Of a stretch of DNA of 64,000 nt, positions 10,498-18,726 are shown one piece after another (the stretch's first letter is position 1; every line of letters starts with the position of its first letter). This DNA is from Pantoea nemavictus (GTDB taxonomy: Bacteria > Pseudomonadota > Gammaproteobacteria > Enterobacterales > Enterobacteriaceae). The position numbers and the translations under genes are program-made. The stretch is from NCBI RefSeq assembly GCF_037479095.1, contig NZ_JBBGZW010000001.1, forward strand, positions 3,224,001 to 3,288,000. Reading direction: 5' to 3'. The notes beneath the pieces were generated by a model. That model made no database searches, was not told the DNA's origin, and saw only the letters and a program-made list of their open reading frames with translations.

Positions 10498-12186
10498 TTA
10501 AATCGGGCACTCACGCACAATCGGGTTCTGCGCTATCTCTTCTTCCAGCACGTGCAACATGCTGTTAGCGATTTCACGTTCGCCCATCACCACACGATTG
10601 GCGCCGCGCTCCATAATGTAGGTCACCTCATCGTCATAATGCGCGCGTGCGATGATCTCAATGTCCGGACGCTTCTCACGCGCTGCGGTCACCACTTCAC
10701 CAGCTTCATAGCCATTCGGAATGGTCAGCAGCAGCCAGCGAGCGCAGTCGAGGCGCGCTAACTCCATGGTATCGACGCGTGCTGCATTGCCCAGTACCGC
10801 TTTGATGCCTTGCTCGCGCAGCGCTTCAACGCGAGGACGGGAGTTTTCCACCACTACCAGCGGCACATCCGCTTCCATTAGCTTTTGTCCCAGCAGGCTG
10901 CCAACGCGGCCATAGCCGACCAGCACGGCGTGGTTACAGATATCCACCGGAATTTGCTTCTCCTCTTCAATGGCTTCTTCCAGCGTCTGCTCTTCCATAG
11001 TCTCGGTTTTATCGAGATAGCGTTCCAGAATGGTAAACAGAATCGGGTTAAGCATGATGGAGAGAATCGCCGCCGCCAGCACCAGATTGCGACCTTCGTC
11101 GCTCAGCATACCCAGCGAGATACCGAGACCGGCGAGGATAAAGGCGAATTCACCAATCTGCGCCAGGCTCACTGAAATGGTCATTGCGGTACGACGTGAA
11201 TGACCCAGCAGCGTCACCAGCAGCCAGGCGGCAATGGATTTGCCCAGCACGATAATCGCCAGCGCGCCAAGTACCGCCAGCGGCTGCTCAAGCAGGATCA
11301 TCGGATCAAACAGCATGCCGACCGAAACAAAGAACAGCACGGCGAAGGCGTCGCGCAGCGGCAAGGTATCGTGGGCGGCGCGATGGCTGAGTTCAGATTC
11401 ATTCAATACCATGCCGGCAAAGAAGGCGCCAAGCGCGAAGGAGACATCAAAGAATTCGACCGCACCAAAGGCGATACCGAGCGCCAGCGCCAGTACCGCA
11501 AGGGTAAATAGCTCACGCGAACCGGTAGCGGCACTCTTGGCGAGAATCCATGGCACGACGCGGCGGCCTACCACCATCATCAGCACCATAAAGGCGACGA
11601 CTTTGCCGATGGTCAGCAGCAGATCCCACAGCAGCAGAGTTGGGCTGGCGTTGCCCTGTTCCAGCATGCCGGCGATGGCGGGCAGCAGTACCAGCGTTAG
11701 CACCATCACTAAATCTTCTACGATTAACCAGCCAATAGCGATTTGTCCGCGCTGGCTATCAATCAGTTGTCGTTCTTCAAGTGCCCGCAGCAGCACCACG
11801 GTACTGGCGGTAGAAAGACACAGGCCGAATACCAGGCCGGTCATCCACGACCAGCCCATGGTCCAGGAAAGTCCCATTCCCAGCAGCGTCGCCACGGCAA
11901 TTTGCGCGATGGCGCCAGGAATGGCGATGGACTTTACCGACATCAAATCCTTCAGCGAGAAGTGCAAACCGACGCCGAACATCAGCAGAATCACGCCGAG
12001 TTCAGCCAGTTCTGGTGCAAGGTTGGTATCTGCGACAAAGCCTGGCGTGAAAGGGCCGGCCAGCACGCCAGCCAATAAGTAACCGACCAGCGGTGAGATG
12101 CGCAGGCGGTTTGCCAGCATACCAAGGAGAAATGCGAGGACCAGCCCCCCGACAATGGTAGTGATCAACGGTGTGGTGTGATGCAT
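10498..12186 (-). CDS. ybaL: CPA2-family cation/proton antiporter YbaL (KefB/KefC-like)
   Basis: Inner-membrane monovalent cation:proton antiporter, 562 residues (E. coli YbaL 558). The first about 390 residues are a hydrophobic transporter domain with 12 or so membrane helices. A charged Glu-rich linker (EEQTLEEAIEEEKQIP) leads to a cytosolic RCK_N/TrkA-N nucleotide-binding domain with VLVGYGRVGSLLG. The start MHHTTPLITTIVGG at 12186 has AGGAG upstream; the frame extends 54 bases further without family similarity. Substrate and physiological role are not established in E. coli either. Confidence 0.92.
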   Translation of the reverse strand: MHHTTPLITTIVGGLVLAFLLGMLANRLRISPLVGYLLAGVLAGPFTPGFVADTNLAPELAELGVILLMFGVGLHFSLKDLMSVKSIAIPGAIAQIAVATLLGMGLSWTMGWSWMTGLVFGLCLSTASTVVLLRALEERQLIDSQRGQIAIGWLIVEDLVMVLTLVLLPAIAGMLEQGNASPTLLLWDLLLTIGKVVAFMVLMMVVGRRVVPWILAKSAATGSRELFTLAVLALALGIAFGAVEFFDVSFALGAFFAGMVLNESELSHRAAHDTLPLRDAFAVLFFVSVGMLFDPMILLEQPLAVLGALAIIVLGKSIAAWLLVTLLGHSRRTAMTISVSLAQIGEFAFILAGLGISLGMLSDEGRNLVLAAAILSIMLNPILFTILERYLDKTETMEEQTLEEAIEEEKQIPVDICNHAVLVGYGRVGSLLGQKLMEADVPLVVVENSRPRVEALREQGIKAVLGNAARVDTMELARLDCARWLLLTIPNGYEAGEVVTAAREKRPDIEIIARAHYDDEVTYIMERGANRVVMGEREIANSMLHVLEEEIAQNPIVRECPI

Positions 12187-12644
12187 GCCTGTCTCCTTGT
12201 GTGCAAATGTATCCGCTTGTAACAACCTAGTGTAATGCACAATCGCTCACCGCGTTTAAACATTTGAGCGGTAAAAGACCAGTAAATTGAAAAAATGAGA
12301 CAAAAACGCAGCTGAAGCTTCATTTTCATCAGTTATCTCACTATATCGGCTGCAAATACGCAGAATGAAGGGCGATGAGGAAAAATAGTTGCCCTGTGAA
12401 AGGGGCTTAAGGAAAGTGGTTATCACAGATAAAGCCGTCATAAAGGGGATAACTGGTGACCAGGCCAGGATTTGGACGGTGGATAGCAGATTAGATTCTG
12501 GTGATGAGCAGTAGATCGTTGCAAGCTGATCCACGTAAAACGTCTTTCATCTTGAGTTAATAAGTCATCTGTGCGACACAGAAGGGCGAAAACGCAGATT
12601 AAGTCCACCGCTCAGTGGAAAAACGCAGAATAAGGAGATCGGCA
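12187..12644. other. Non-coding region between ybaL and ushA
   Basis: About 460 bases between divergent ybaL and ushA. It holds the ybaL Shine-Dalgarno (near 12195) and the AAGGAG ribosome-binding site of ushA (12632-12637). The E. coli gene fsr, which lies here in that species, is absent. A 92-codon minus-strand frame at 12256-12534 has no credible start context or protein-like composition. I see no strong hairpin or RNA gene. Confidence 0.6.
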
Positions 12645-14399
12645 TTGTTTTTATCACCGCGAAAAGGGCGCTGGCTGGCGCTGTTAGTGTTACTGCTGCC
12701 GATGCTGGCGCAGGCGTGGCAAACGGATCGCAGTTATCGTTTCAGCATTTTGCACACCAACGATCATCACGGTCGTTACTGGACTAACGCTCAGGGCGAA
12801 TACGGCCTGGCGGCACAGAAAACCTTGATGGATCAACAGCGTTATGATGTGCAGGCTAAAGGCGGTGGTGCGCTGATTCTCTCAGCGGGCGATGTGAACA
12901 CCGGCGTGCCAGAGTCAGATATGCTGGATGCGGAGCCGGATATTCGCGGCATGAATCTGGTCGGCTATGACGCCATGGCGTTGGGCAACCACGAATTTGA
13001 TAAACCACTCAGCGTGCTGCAGAAGCAGCAGAAGTGGGCCAAGTTTCCGTTCCTTTCGGCCAACATCTATCAAAAAGGCACCGATACGCGCTTATTTAAG
13101 CCGTGGGCGACGTTTAATCGCATGGGGCTAAAGATCGCGGTGATCGGTCTGACCACCACCGACACGCTGCGCATCTCCAATCCGGAGAATATCGCCGCTA
13201 TCGATATCCGCGATCCGGTGAAAGAGACCGAGAAAGCGGTGGCGGAACTGCGCGCCAGTGAAAAACCTGACGTCATTATCGCACTAACGCATATGGGTCA
13301 TTACGACGACGGTCAGCACGGTAGCAATGCGCCAGGCGACGTTGAGCTGGCACGCAGCCTGCCGCCCGGCACCCTCAATGTGATCATCGGCGGCCATTCG
13401 CAGGATGCGGTGTGCATGGAGAAAGAGAACGTCAGCGTAAAAGATTATCAGCCGGGCCAACCGTGCCAGCCGGATCGCCAGAATGGCGTGTGGATCATGC
13501 AGGCGAAGGAATGGGGCAAATTCGTTGGACGTGGTGACTTCACCTTTCGTAATGGCGAGCTGACGCTGGAGAGTTACCAGCTGATCCCGGTGAATCTGAA
13601 ACACAAAGTGAAGAACCTCGACGGCAGCGAATCCTGGCTCACCTGGCAGGAGGAGATCCCGAAAAACAGCGCGATGATGAAGCTGTTAACCCCTTATCAA
13701 CTGCGTGCCGGCAAGAAGCTGGATGTGAAAGTCGGCAGCAGTGATGGCGTATTCGTTGGCGAACGCGACAAGGTGCGATTTGAACAAACCAACCTCGGTC
13801 AGCTGATTTTGCGTGCGCAGATGGCGGCGACCAAAGCGGACTTTGCCGTGATGAGCGGTGGCGGCATTCGCACTTCGCTTGCGCAGGGCAATCTGAGCTG
13901 GCGCGATTTGCTGCAGGTGCAGCCGTTCGGTAATAAGGTGGTATCGGTCACGCTGACCGGCAATGAGTTGCTGAACTATCTGGCGACAGTGGCCAATATC
14001 AAAGTGGACTCAGGTGGCTTCGCGCAGTTCACCAACATCAGTTTGGTAGCGGATGGCAAAGGCGTGAGCGATGTGAAGATTAACGGCGAGGCGCTGCAAA
14101 AGGATAAAACTTATCGCATGGCGACCAACAGCTTTAACGCCAGCGGCGGCGACGGTTATCCGAACATCGAAACCCATGCCGGCTTCAGCAATAGCGGGCT
14201 GCGCGATGCCGATGTGCTGCGCGAATTTGTTAGCCAGCATTCGCCGTTGAAGATTGCCGACTTTGCGCCAACCGGCATCGTGCATCTGACGGAAGCGCAG
14301 ATTGAGGAGCGCAACAAAGCGCAGGAGAAGCAGCGGAAACCAAGCTATCCGCAGATGATTCTGGCGTGGATTTGGCCGCGCGCCGCGCAGCAACATTGA
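12645..14399 (+). CDS. ushA: Periplasmic UDP-sugar hydrolase / 5'-nucleotidase
   Basis: Degrades extracellular nucleotides and UDP-sugars. The TTG at 12645 is preceded by an ideal AAGGAG with 7-base spacing and gives a signal peptide (basic N-terminus, LALLVLLLPMLAQAW, cleavage after AQA). A GTG at 12615 is in frame but has no ribosome-binding site. The metallophosphatase domain has LHTNDHHG, SAGDVNTG, GNHEFD and the metal-site GGHSQD. The C-terminal nucleotide-binding domain shows the GGGIR region and FNASGGDGYPN. The 584-residue product carries a C-terminal extension ending ILAWIWPRAAQQH. Confidence 0.93.
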   Translation: MFLSPRKGRWLALLVLLLPMLAQAWQTDRSYRFSILHTNDHHGRYWTNAQGEYGLAAQKTLMDQQRYDVQAKGGGALILSAGDVNTGVPESDMLDAEPDIRGMNLVGYDAMALGNHEFDKPLSVLQKQQKWAKFPFLSANIYQKGTDTRLFKPWATFNRMGLKIAVIGLTTTDTLRISNPENIAAIDIRDPVKETEKAVAELRASEKPDVIIALTHMGHYDDGQHGSNAPGDVELARSLPPGTLNVIIGGHSQDAVCMEKENVSVKDYQPGQPCQPDRQNGVWIMQAKEWGKFVGRGDFTFRNGELTLESYQLIPVNLKHKVKNLDGSESWLTWQEEIPKNSAMMKLLTPYQLRAGKKLDVKVGSSDGVFVGERDKVRFEQTNLGQLILRAQMAATKADFAVMSGGGIRTSLAQGNLSWRDLLQVQPFGNKVVSVTLTGNELLNYLATVANIKVDSGGFAQFTNISLVADGKGVSDVKINGEALQKDKTYRMATNSFNASGGDGYPNIETHAGFSNSGLRDADVLREFVSQHSPLKIADFAPTGIVHLTEAQIEERNKAQEKQRKPSYPQMILAWIWPRAAQQH

Positions 14400-14412
14400 A
14401 CGTTGATGGCCA

Positions 14413-14462
14413 GGTGCGCATGATTGCGCACCTGGGCCGTAGGGTCGGCCGTCATGGCGACC
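14413..14462. repeat. Double-palindrome intergenic repeat, family A copy 2
   Basis: GGTGCGCATGATTGCGCACC (14413-14432) followed by GGTCGGCCGTCATGGCGACC (14443-14462), with the joining sequence TGGGCCGTAG. This is the same two-hairpin unit as at 10427-10477. Both copies lie just past a stop codon and are preceded by CGTTGATGG. It separates convergent ushA and the PACE transporter gene. Confidence 0.8.
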
Positions 14463-14478
14463 GGTTTTCAGAGAGGCA

Positions 14479-14910
14479 TCAAGCCTGACAGGATTTCTGC
14501 GTCACCCAACGGTGGCGCAATTTATCCCACACCCAGTTGTAGAGCATGGTATAGGGCAGGAAGAACAGAAAGAACGCCACTTCCAGCACGAAGGCTTCCA
14601 GCAGCGAAATATTCAGCATCCAGGCGGCAATCGGCAAGCCGATCAGGATAAAACCACCTTCAAAGCCCAGCGCGTGCATAGCGCGCAGACCGAAGCCGCG
14701 TTTAACCTGCGGCGGCCAGATGCGATCAAAACCGGTGTTATAGATCATGTTCCACAGCATGGCGACGGTCGACAGCATGATCGCCAGCGCGCCCATCTGA
14801 AACAGCGGTTTCTCCATGATCCAGGCAGCCAGCGGCGCAACGGTGATAAGTGCCAACCCTTCAAAGCCTGCGGCATGACAAAAACGTTCTTTCAGCGAAC
14901 GGGTACGCAT
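14479..14910 (-). CDS. PACE-family multidrug/biocide efflux transporter (AceI-like)
   Basis: A 143-residue inner-membrane protein made of two tandem bacterial transmembrane pair (BTP) domains, so four helices. Each half has the family signature of a basic start followed by CHAAGFEG (near residue 11) and MHALGFEG (near residue 78). Acidic residues sit in helices as expected for a proton-coupled exporter. It is divergently transcribed from a LysR gene 90 bases away, the arrangement known for Acinetobacter aceI/aceR. The substrate (chlorhexidine-like biocides or polyamines in characterised members) is inferred from the family. Confidence 0.85.
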   Translation of the reverse strand: MRTRSLKERFCHAAGFEGLALITVAPLAAWIMEKPLFQMGALAIMLSTVAMLWNMIYNTGFDRIWPPQVKRGFGLRAMHALGFEGGFILIGLPIAAWMLNISLLEAFVLEVAFFLFFLPYTMLYNWVWDKLRHRWVTQKSCQA

Positions 14911-15000
14911 AGAAACCTCCTGATTAGTGATGTCGCGTATTTTCGCACCCTAAAATGCTAAGATAAAATGATCACCTATCGATAAAAGCGATGGTTCACC

Positions 15001-15870
15001 ATGAAGTACTCCCCGGAATCTCTTGAAGCTTTTGTGCAAACCGTCGCCAGCGGATCGTTTTCAGCGGCAGCGCGCGCGTTGGCAAAAAGCCAGTCCACCA
15101 TCAGCAGCGCGGTAGCTAATCTGGAAGATGATCTGGGCTTCACGCTGTTTGATCGCAGCGGACGCCAGCCGGTGCTCACCGAACATGGACAGCGTGCGTT
15201 TGCGCAGGTGCAGCAGATTCTGGCCGCCAGCCAGCGGCTGGATGAGCTGGCGGTGCGCCTGTCGCAGGGAGTTGAGCCGCGCCTTAGCCTGGCGATCTCT
15301 GATTTCTGGCAGGCCGATCATCATCAAAATTTGCTCAATCGTTTTGATCAACGTTATCCGGATATCGAGTTCGAGTGCATGATCGCGGAGGATGCGGATG
15401 CTTTAGATCTGTTGCAGGCCGGTCGTGTGCATCTCGGCGTGGTACGGGCGCAGCCACAGTTGCCGCCGGATTTGGCGGTGGCGCGCCTGCAGGTTGGCGC
15501 GCAGATGGCGATCTATCTGCATCAGGATCATGCCTTGTCGCAGTTGCAGCAGGTGAGTGAAGGGCAGTTAGGTGAGCTGCGGCATCTACGGCTCAACACG
15601 TGGGTGCAAAATCGTGAGCCGCTGCCCGCCGGACGCGTGTGGTCAGCGCCATCCTATCTGTTACTGCTGGAGATGGCGGAGCAGGGTTTCGGCTGGAGCG
15701 TGTTGCCGCGCTGGCTGGTGGAGCAGTTTGGTCATCAGGTGCTGAAAGAGCTGCCGGTGCCGGGCTGGCCACAGCGTATTGCGGTAGATGTGGTGTGGTC
15801 ACGACGCAATCCACCGGGGCCGGCCGGGCGCTGGATGATCGATCAACTCTGCGCCCAGCAGCCCGATTAA
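15001..15870 (+). CDS. LysR-family regulator, probably controlling the PACE gene
   Basis: A 289-residue LysR-type regulator. The winged helix-turn-helix near residues 5-60 contains [26 protein letters not shown], and the effector domain starts near residue 90 (LSLAISDFW). The start at 15001 gives the usual N-terminus [11 protein letters not shown]. It is divergent from the PACE efflux gene, separated by 90 bases in which a LysR box would be expected. The last 4 bases overlap the stop end of ybaK on the opposite strand. AceR-like function is inferred from this arrangement. Confidence 0.83.
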   Translation: MKYSPESLEAFVQTVASGSFSAAARALAKSQSTISSAVANLEDDLGFTLFDRSGRQPVLTEHGQRAFAQVQQILAASQRLDELAVRLSQGVEPRLSLAISDFWQADHHQNLLNRFDQRYPDIEFECMIAEDADALDLLQAGRVHLGVVRAQPQLPPDLAVARLQVGAQMAIYLHQDHALSQLQQVSEGQLGELRHLRLNTWVQNREPLPAGRVWSAPSYLLLLEMAEQGFGWSVLPRWLVEQFGHQVLKELPVPGWPQRIAVDVVWSRRNPPGPAGRWMIDQLCAQQPD

Positions 15871-16346
15871 TCGCGTCTGGCGACATCGGCCAGCGGCGCA
15901 TCCAGCAGGCGCGACAAATCCTGCGCCGCCAGTTCGATATCCAGCCCGCGTTTGCCGCCAGAGATGAAAATGGTGGCGAACTCCGCCGCCTGCCGATCGA
16001 TCACCGTTGGCAGACGTTTTTTCTGTCCCAGCGGGCTAATGCCGCCCACCAGATAACCGGTTACGCGCTGTGCCAGCTGCGGATCGGCCATATCGGCTTT
16101 CTTGGCGCCCAGCGCTTTGGCGACCTTTTTTAGGTCCAGCTGAGTTGAGACCGGCGTCACCGCCACGGCCAGCGCTTTGGCATCGCCATTGAGCGACACC
16201 AGCAAAGTTTTGAACACCTGGCGCGCATCAAGATTGAGCTTACGCACCGCTTCATCACCAAAATGAGTTTCATGGCTGTCGTGGTCATACGGATGCAGGG
16301 TAAAGGTGACGTTTTGTTTTTCCAGAAGTTTTACCGCGGGCGTCAT
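15867..16346 (-). CDS. ybaK: Cys-tRNA(Pro)/Cys-tRNA(Cys) deacylase YbaK
   Basis: A trans-acting editing protein that hydrolyses Cys-tRNAPro mischarged by ProRS. The 159 residues span a single YbaK/ProX domain, with [20 protein letters not shown] at the start, VFKTLLVSL and the conserved active-site lysine region, and [17 protein letters not shown]. Neighbours match E. coli, where ybaK is followed on its 5' side by chiX and ybaP. It overlaps the convergent LysR gene by 4 bases. Confidence 0.94.
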   Translation of the reverse strand: MTPAVKLLEKQNVTFTLHPYDHDSHETHFGDEAVRKLNLDARQVFKTLLVSLNGDAKALAVAVTPVSTQLDLKKVAKALGAKKADMADPQLAQRVTGYLVGGISPLGQKKRLPTVIDRQAAEFATIFISGGKRGLDIELAAQDLSRLLDAPLADVARRD

Positions 16347-16431
16347 GATCGCTCCTTGTTAGGAATATTCTTATTTCAGTTTTGATGGAAAAACAGTGGC
16401 GAAATTCTGAACTTTGCGCGAGAATTGGCCC

Positions 16432-16518
16432 GCGCCAGCAAGAGATTGCTGGTGATAACCAAAATCATAAACAAATTCCTCTTTGACGGGCCAATATTAT
16501 TATTGGCCTTCTTTTTTT
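16432..16518 (+). ncRNA. chiX: ChiX (MicM/SroB) Hfq-binding small RNA
   Basis: The 3' half AAATTCCTCTTTGACGGGCC (16473-16492) matches the conserved part of E. coli ChiX, including the CCUCUUUGACGGG seed that pairs with chitoporin (chiP) and dpiB leaders. A 5' hairpin CCAGCAA-GAGA-TTGCTGG (16435-16452) replaces the E. coli 5' stem, an A-rich linker follows, and the RNA ends in a terminator. Position and strand are as in E. coli: divergent from ybaK, before ybaP. The transcription start near 16432 is inferred from the hairpin and a GAGAAT -10-like hexamer at 16420-16425. Confidence 0.88.
16489..16518 (+). terminator. ChiX Rho-independent terminator
   Basis: GGCCAATA (16489-16496), loop TTAT, TATTGGCC (16501-16508), then TTCTTTTTTT. 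The stem GGCCAATA/TATTGGCC is the same as in E. coli ChiX; only the loop differs. Confidence 0.9.
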
Positions 16519-16553
16519 CTGAATTTTTCCATTGTTATCACTCGCACATACTT

Positions 16554-16630
16554 GTAGCGGCGCGATTTATCGCGCGCTTTTCAGCGACATTCGTAAGCTC
16601 AAATGAGCGCAATAAATTGCGCCGCTTGTA
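16554..16630. repeat. Inverted-repeat intergenic element, family B copy 1
   Basis: Left arm AGCGGCGCGATTTATCGCGC (16556-16575) and right arm GCGCAATAAATTGCGCCGCT (16607-16626) are inverted complements at 18 of 20 positions, separated by 31 bases. Each arm also contains a short internal palindrome. A compact version lacking the central segment lies at 33301-33340. It lies between ChiX and the IS110-family element. Confidence 0.78.
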
Positions 16631-16834
16631 TCTTGAATGTGTTGCTGGTTAGCTACCAGCAACATGAAACGGAGGCAGCTTTTTGCGCCGCTTAAGACCC
16701 GATCTTGCTTCGTAGCTTTAAGCCCTCCGTTTCTCCTTTCACGCCAGCAACTACTCTGAACGGTAACCAGAAGCTCTGACTTCGTATGTACAAGGCTAGA
16801 TGGCGTGATGGTTTAAGTGAAAGGGAGATATCCG

Positions 16835-17818
16835 ATGTTCTGTCTTGGTATTGATGTCAGCAAAAACAAACTCGACCTCTGCCTGTTCCCCGGCAACGGC
16901 AAAAAGAAAACGAAATCCATCAAAAATCAGGTCGGCGTAGAACGTGACATCTGCGACTGGCTCCAGAAGCAGAAGTGCCCGCCAGAGCAGGTGATGGTGG
17001 TGATGGAAGCGACCAGCGTCTATCACGAAAACGTCGCTTACGGGCTGCACGGGAACCCGCCCGTGACGGTCTGTATCGGCAATCCGCAACGGGTCAGGGA
17101 GTTTGCCCGCGGAATGGGTATCCTGACCAAAAATGACGCGGTCGACGCCTGGGTGCTGGCCCGTTACGGCGAGCTGAAACAGCCCGATGCCTGGGTTCCG
17201 CCGCCACCGGAAGTCCGCAAGCTGAAAGACCTGCTGCGTCTGCGTGACGCCATCGTTGAAGATGTGCAGCGCGCGACGAACAGGCTCGAGAAGGCGAACT
17301 CAACCCAGACGGCGGGCGAGGTGACCGACTCGCTTGAAAGAACAAAAAAATCGCATGAAAAGGAGCTGAAGCGAATAAACGCGCTGATTGACGACCACAT
17401 GGATAAGAATGATGGTCTGAAAGATGATCTTAAGCTGCTGGAGTCGATAAAAGGTATCGGCGGCGTAGTGGGAACGACCATGCTGTCGGTGCTGCGTACG
17501 TGCCAGTTCCGCAATGCGGGTCAGGTAGCGGCGTGGCTGGGCGTGGTGCCGGTCGAGAAGACGTCAGGCAGTTCGGTGAGAGGGCTGGCCCGGATGTCGA
17601 AAACCGGTCCCGCCGACGTGAGAGCGAAGCTGTATATGGCCGCGATAGTAGCGGCAAGGTGGAATCGCCCCGTAAGAGCGCTGTATGAAAGGCTGATGGC
17701 GAAGGGCAAGCCAGCCAAAGTGGCGCTGGGAGCGGTGATGCGCAAACTGGTCCATCTCTGCTTCGGTGTGCTTAAAACACGAGAGCCGTGGAACGAAAAC
17801 TACGTAGCTACCGCTTGA
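16835..17818 (+). CDS. IS110-family transposase (DEDD recombinase)
   Basis: A 327-residue recombinase. The N-terminal RuvC-like DEDD domain starts MFCLGIDVSKNKLDLCLFPG with the first catalytic Asp, followed by VVMEATSVYHE and a KNDAVDAWVLARYGE motif carrying further acidic residues. A helical segment rich in charged residues follows (about 130-190). The C-terminal Tnp2 domain contains LLESIKGIGGVVGTTML and the serine-bearing region KTSGSSVRGLARMSKTGPADVRA split over the catalytic Ser. The start at 16835 has AGGGAG upstream. It appears intact. Its TGA lies in the element's terminal hairpin. Confidence 0.92.
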   Translation: MFCLGIDVSKNKLDLCLFPGNGKKKTKSIKNQVGVERDICDWLQKQKCPPEQVMVVMEATSVYHENVAYGLHGNPPVTVCIGNPQRVREFARGMGILTKNDAVDAWVLARYGELKQPDAWVPPPPEVRKLKDLLRLRDAIVEDVQRATNRLEKANSTQTAGEVTDSLERTKKSHEKELKRINALIDDHMDKNDGLKDDLKLLESIKGIGGVVGTTMLSVLRTCQFRNAGQVAAWLGVVPVEKTSGSSVRGLARMSKTGPADVRAKLYMAAIVAARWNRPVRALYERLMAKGKPAKVALGAVMRKLVHLCFGVLKTREPWNENYVATA

Positions 17819-17838
17819 CGTTCAAGACGGTAGCTACG
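17803..17838. repeat. Terminal hairpin of IS110-family element 1
   Basis: CGTAGCTACCG (17803-17813) and CGGTAGCTACG (17828-17838) are perfect inverted repeats. Inside them CTTGA (17814-17818) pairs with TCAAG (17822-17826) around CGT. The transposase stop codon lies in the inner stem. It may terminate transposase transcription, mark the right end of the element, or both. Confidence 0.65.
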
Positions 17839-17852
17839 GATAGGTGCAGAAT

Positions 17853-18653
17853 TTATTTCTTCAGCAACCCCGGCAAATTATCGTCGCCATACAGATGCAG
17901 CGCGCCCACCGCCACCACATATCGCCCTTTAGGTAATGCCAGCAACAGTTCGCGCCAGTGCTGATTACGATTACGCATCAGCGTGTCGTTAAGCTCGCTG
18001 CTAAAAGTGCTGGGCAACGCCACCGGTTGCGGCGTTGGCGGCGCATCCAGCCACCAGCTAATCATGGTTTGCAGCAGACGTGCGTTGGTATGCCAATGCT
18101 CAAGCGTATCCAGCAACAGCGGCAAACCATCTTGCGGCAGCGATTTCAGCAGGGCGATCTGGGTTTCCGGACCTTCCAGTTCAATAATGCGTTTATTCGC
18201 CGCTTTTGCCGCCTGCAACAGCTGATAATCGATGCCAAACTGCGGACGTAAGCCGAGTCGCTGCGCCTGTTGTGCCTGTAACATCAACGCGATTTGCCAG
18301 AACGGCAGCGTGTCGAACACGCTCAGTGAAAGTGACAGCTCATCACACAGGGCTTGCAGCCGTTGCAGCACGTCAGCTGCAAGGCGCATTGCCAGCGGTG
18401 GATGCGCATCATCGTTGCTAAACGGCGATGCGCCTTGCGTGATATCGGCTTCAACAATCAGCGCGTCGGCTTTATTAAGCTGACGCAGCAAACCGGCGGG
18501 CAGCGGCTGCATGTCGCGCGTGCCCATATGAATGCTGCCCGCCAGATGCAGGCGTCGGTCACCCAGCTGAATATCCATGGCCGGCCAGCTGTAACTGGCC
18601 GGGAAAAGGGTCGCGATCCGTTGTTGGATGCTGTGCCACAGACCGTGTCTCAT
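17853..18653 (-). CDS. ybaP: TraB/GumN-family protein YbaP
   Basis: A 266-residue TraB/GumN (PrgY) family protein of unknown function. The conserved LAGSIHMGTRDMQPLP near the N-terminus and the C-terminal GRYVVAVGALHLYGDDNLPGLL carry the family's histidine-containing GxxH motifs. ALIVEADI and VIELEG-like IIELEGPETQ resemble E. coli YbaP closely. The start at 18653 has AGGACAGGGA just upstream; the frame is open 48 bases further but the extension is not conserved. An IS110-family element now lies immediately downstream of its stop codon. Confidence 0.88.
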   Translation of the reverse strand: MRHGLWHSIQQRIATLFPASYSWPAMDIQLGDRRLHLAGSIHMGTRDMQPLPAGLLRQLNKADALIVEADITQGASPFSNDDAHPPLAMRLAADVLQRLQALCDELSLSLSVFDTLPFWQIALMLQAQQAQRLGLRPQFGIDYQLLQAAKAANKRIIELEGPETQIALLKSLPQDGLPLLLDTLEHWHTNARLLQTMISWWLDAPPTPQPVALPSTFSSELNDTLMRNRNQHWRELLLALPKGRYVVAVGALHLYGDDNLPGLLKK

Positions 18654-18726
18654 TCCCTGTCCTGTCCTTTTTAATGCAAAAATCCATGCTAGCGATTTCA
18701 TCCACGGAAGAACAGGGCTGGAGTGG

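Larger units (their letters stand above)
16641..17838 (+). mobile_element. IS110-family insertion element 1 (approximate ends)
   Basis: It contains one transposase gene preceded by about 170 bases of non-coding DNA and followed by a terminal hairpin. It interrupts the chiX-ybaP interval, which is contiguous in E. coli. IS110 elements lack terminal inverted repeats, so exact ends cannot be read from one copy. The ends given are the left hairpin GTTGCTGG-loop-CCAGCAAC (16641-16663) and the right hairpin ending at 17838, both of which contain TAGCTACC (16650-16657 and 17805-17812). The leader is the expected place for a bridge RNA. Confidence 0.7.

Noticed and set aside
12256..12534. A 92-codon minus-strand frame between ybaL and ushA
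   Set aside because: No Shine-Dalgarno, no conserved motif, and composition not protein-like. Treated as chance in an AT-richer gap.
16425..16652. A 75-codon plus-strand frame over ChiX
   Set aside because: The region is explained by the ChiX small RNA, its terminator and the family B repeat.
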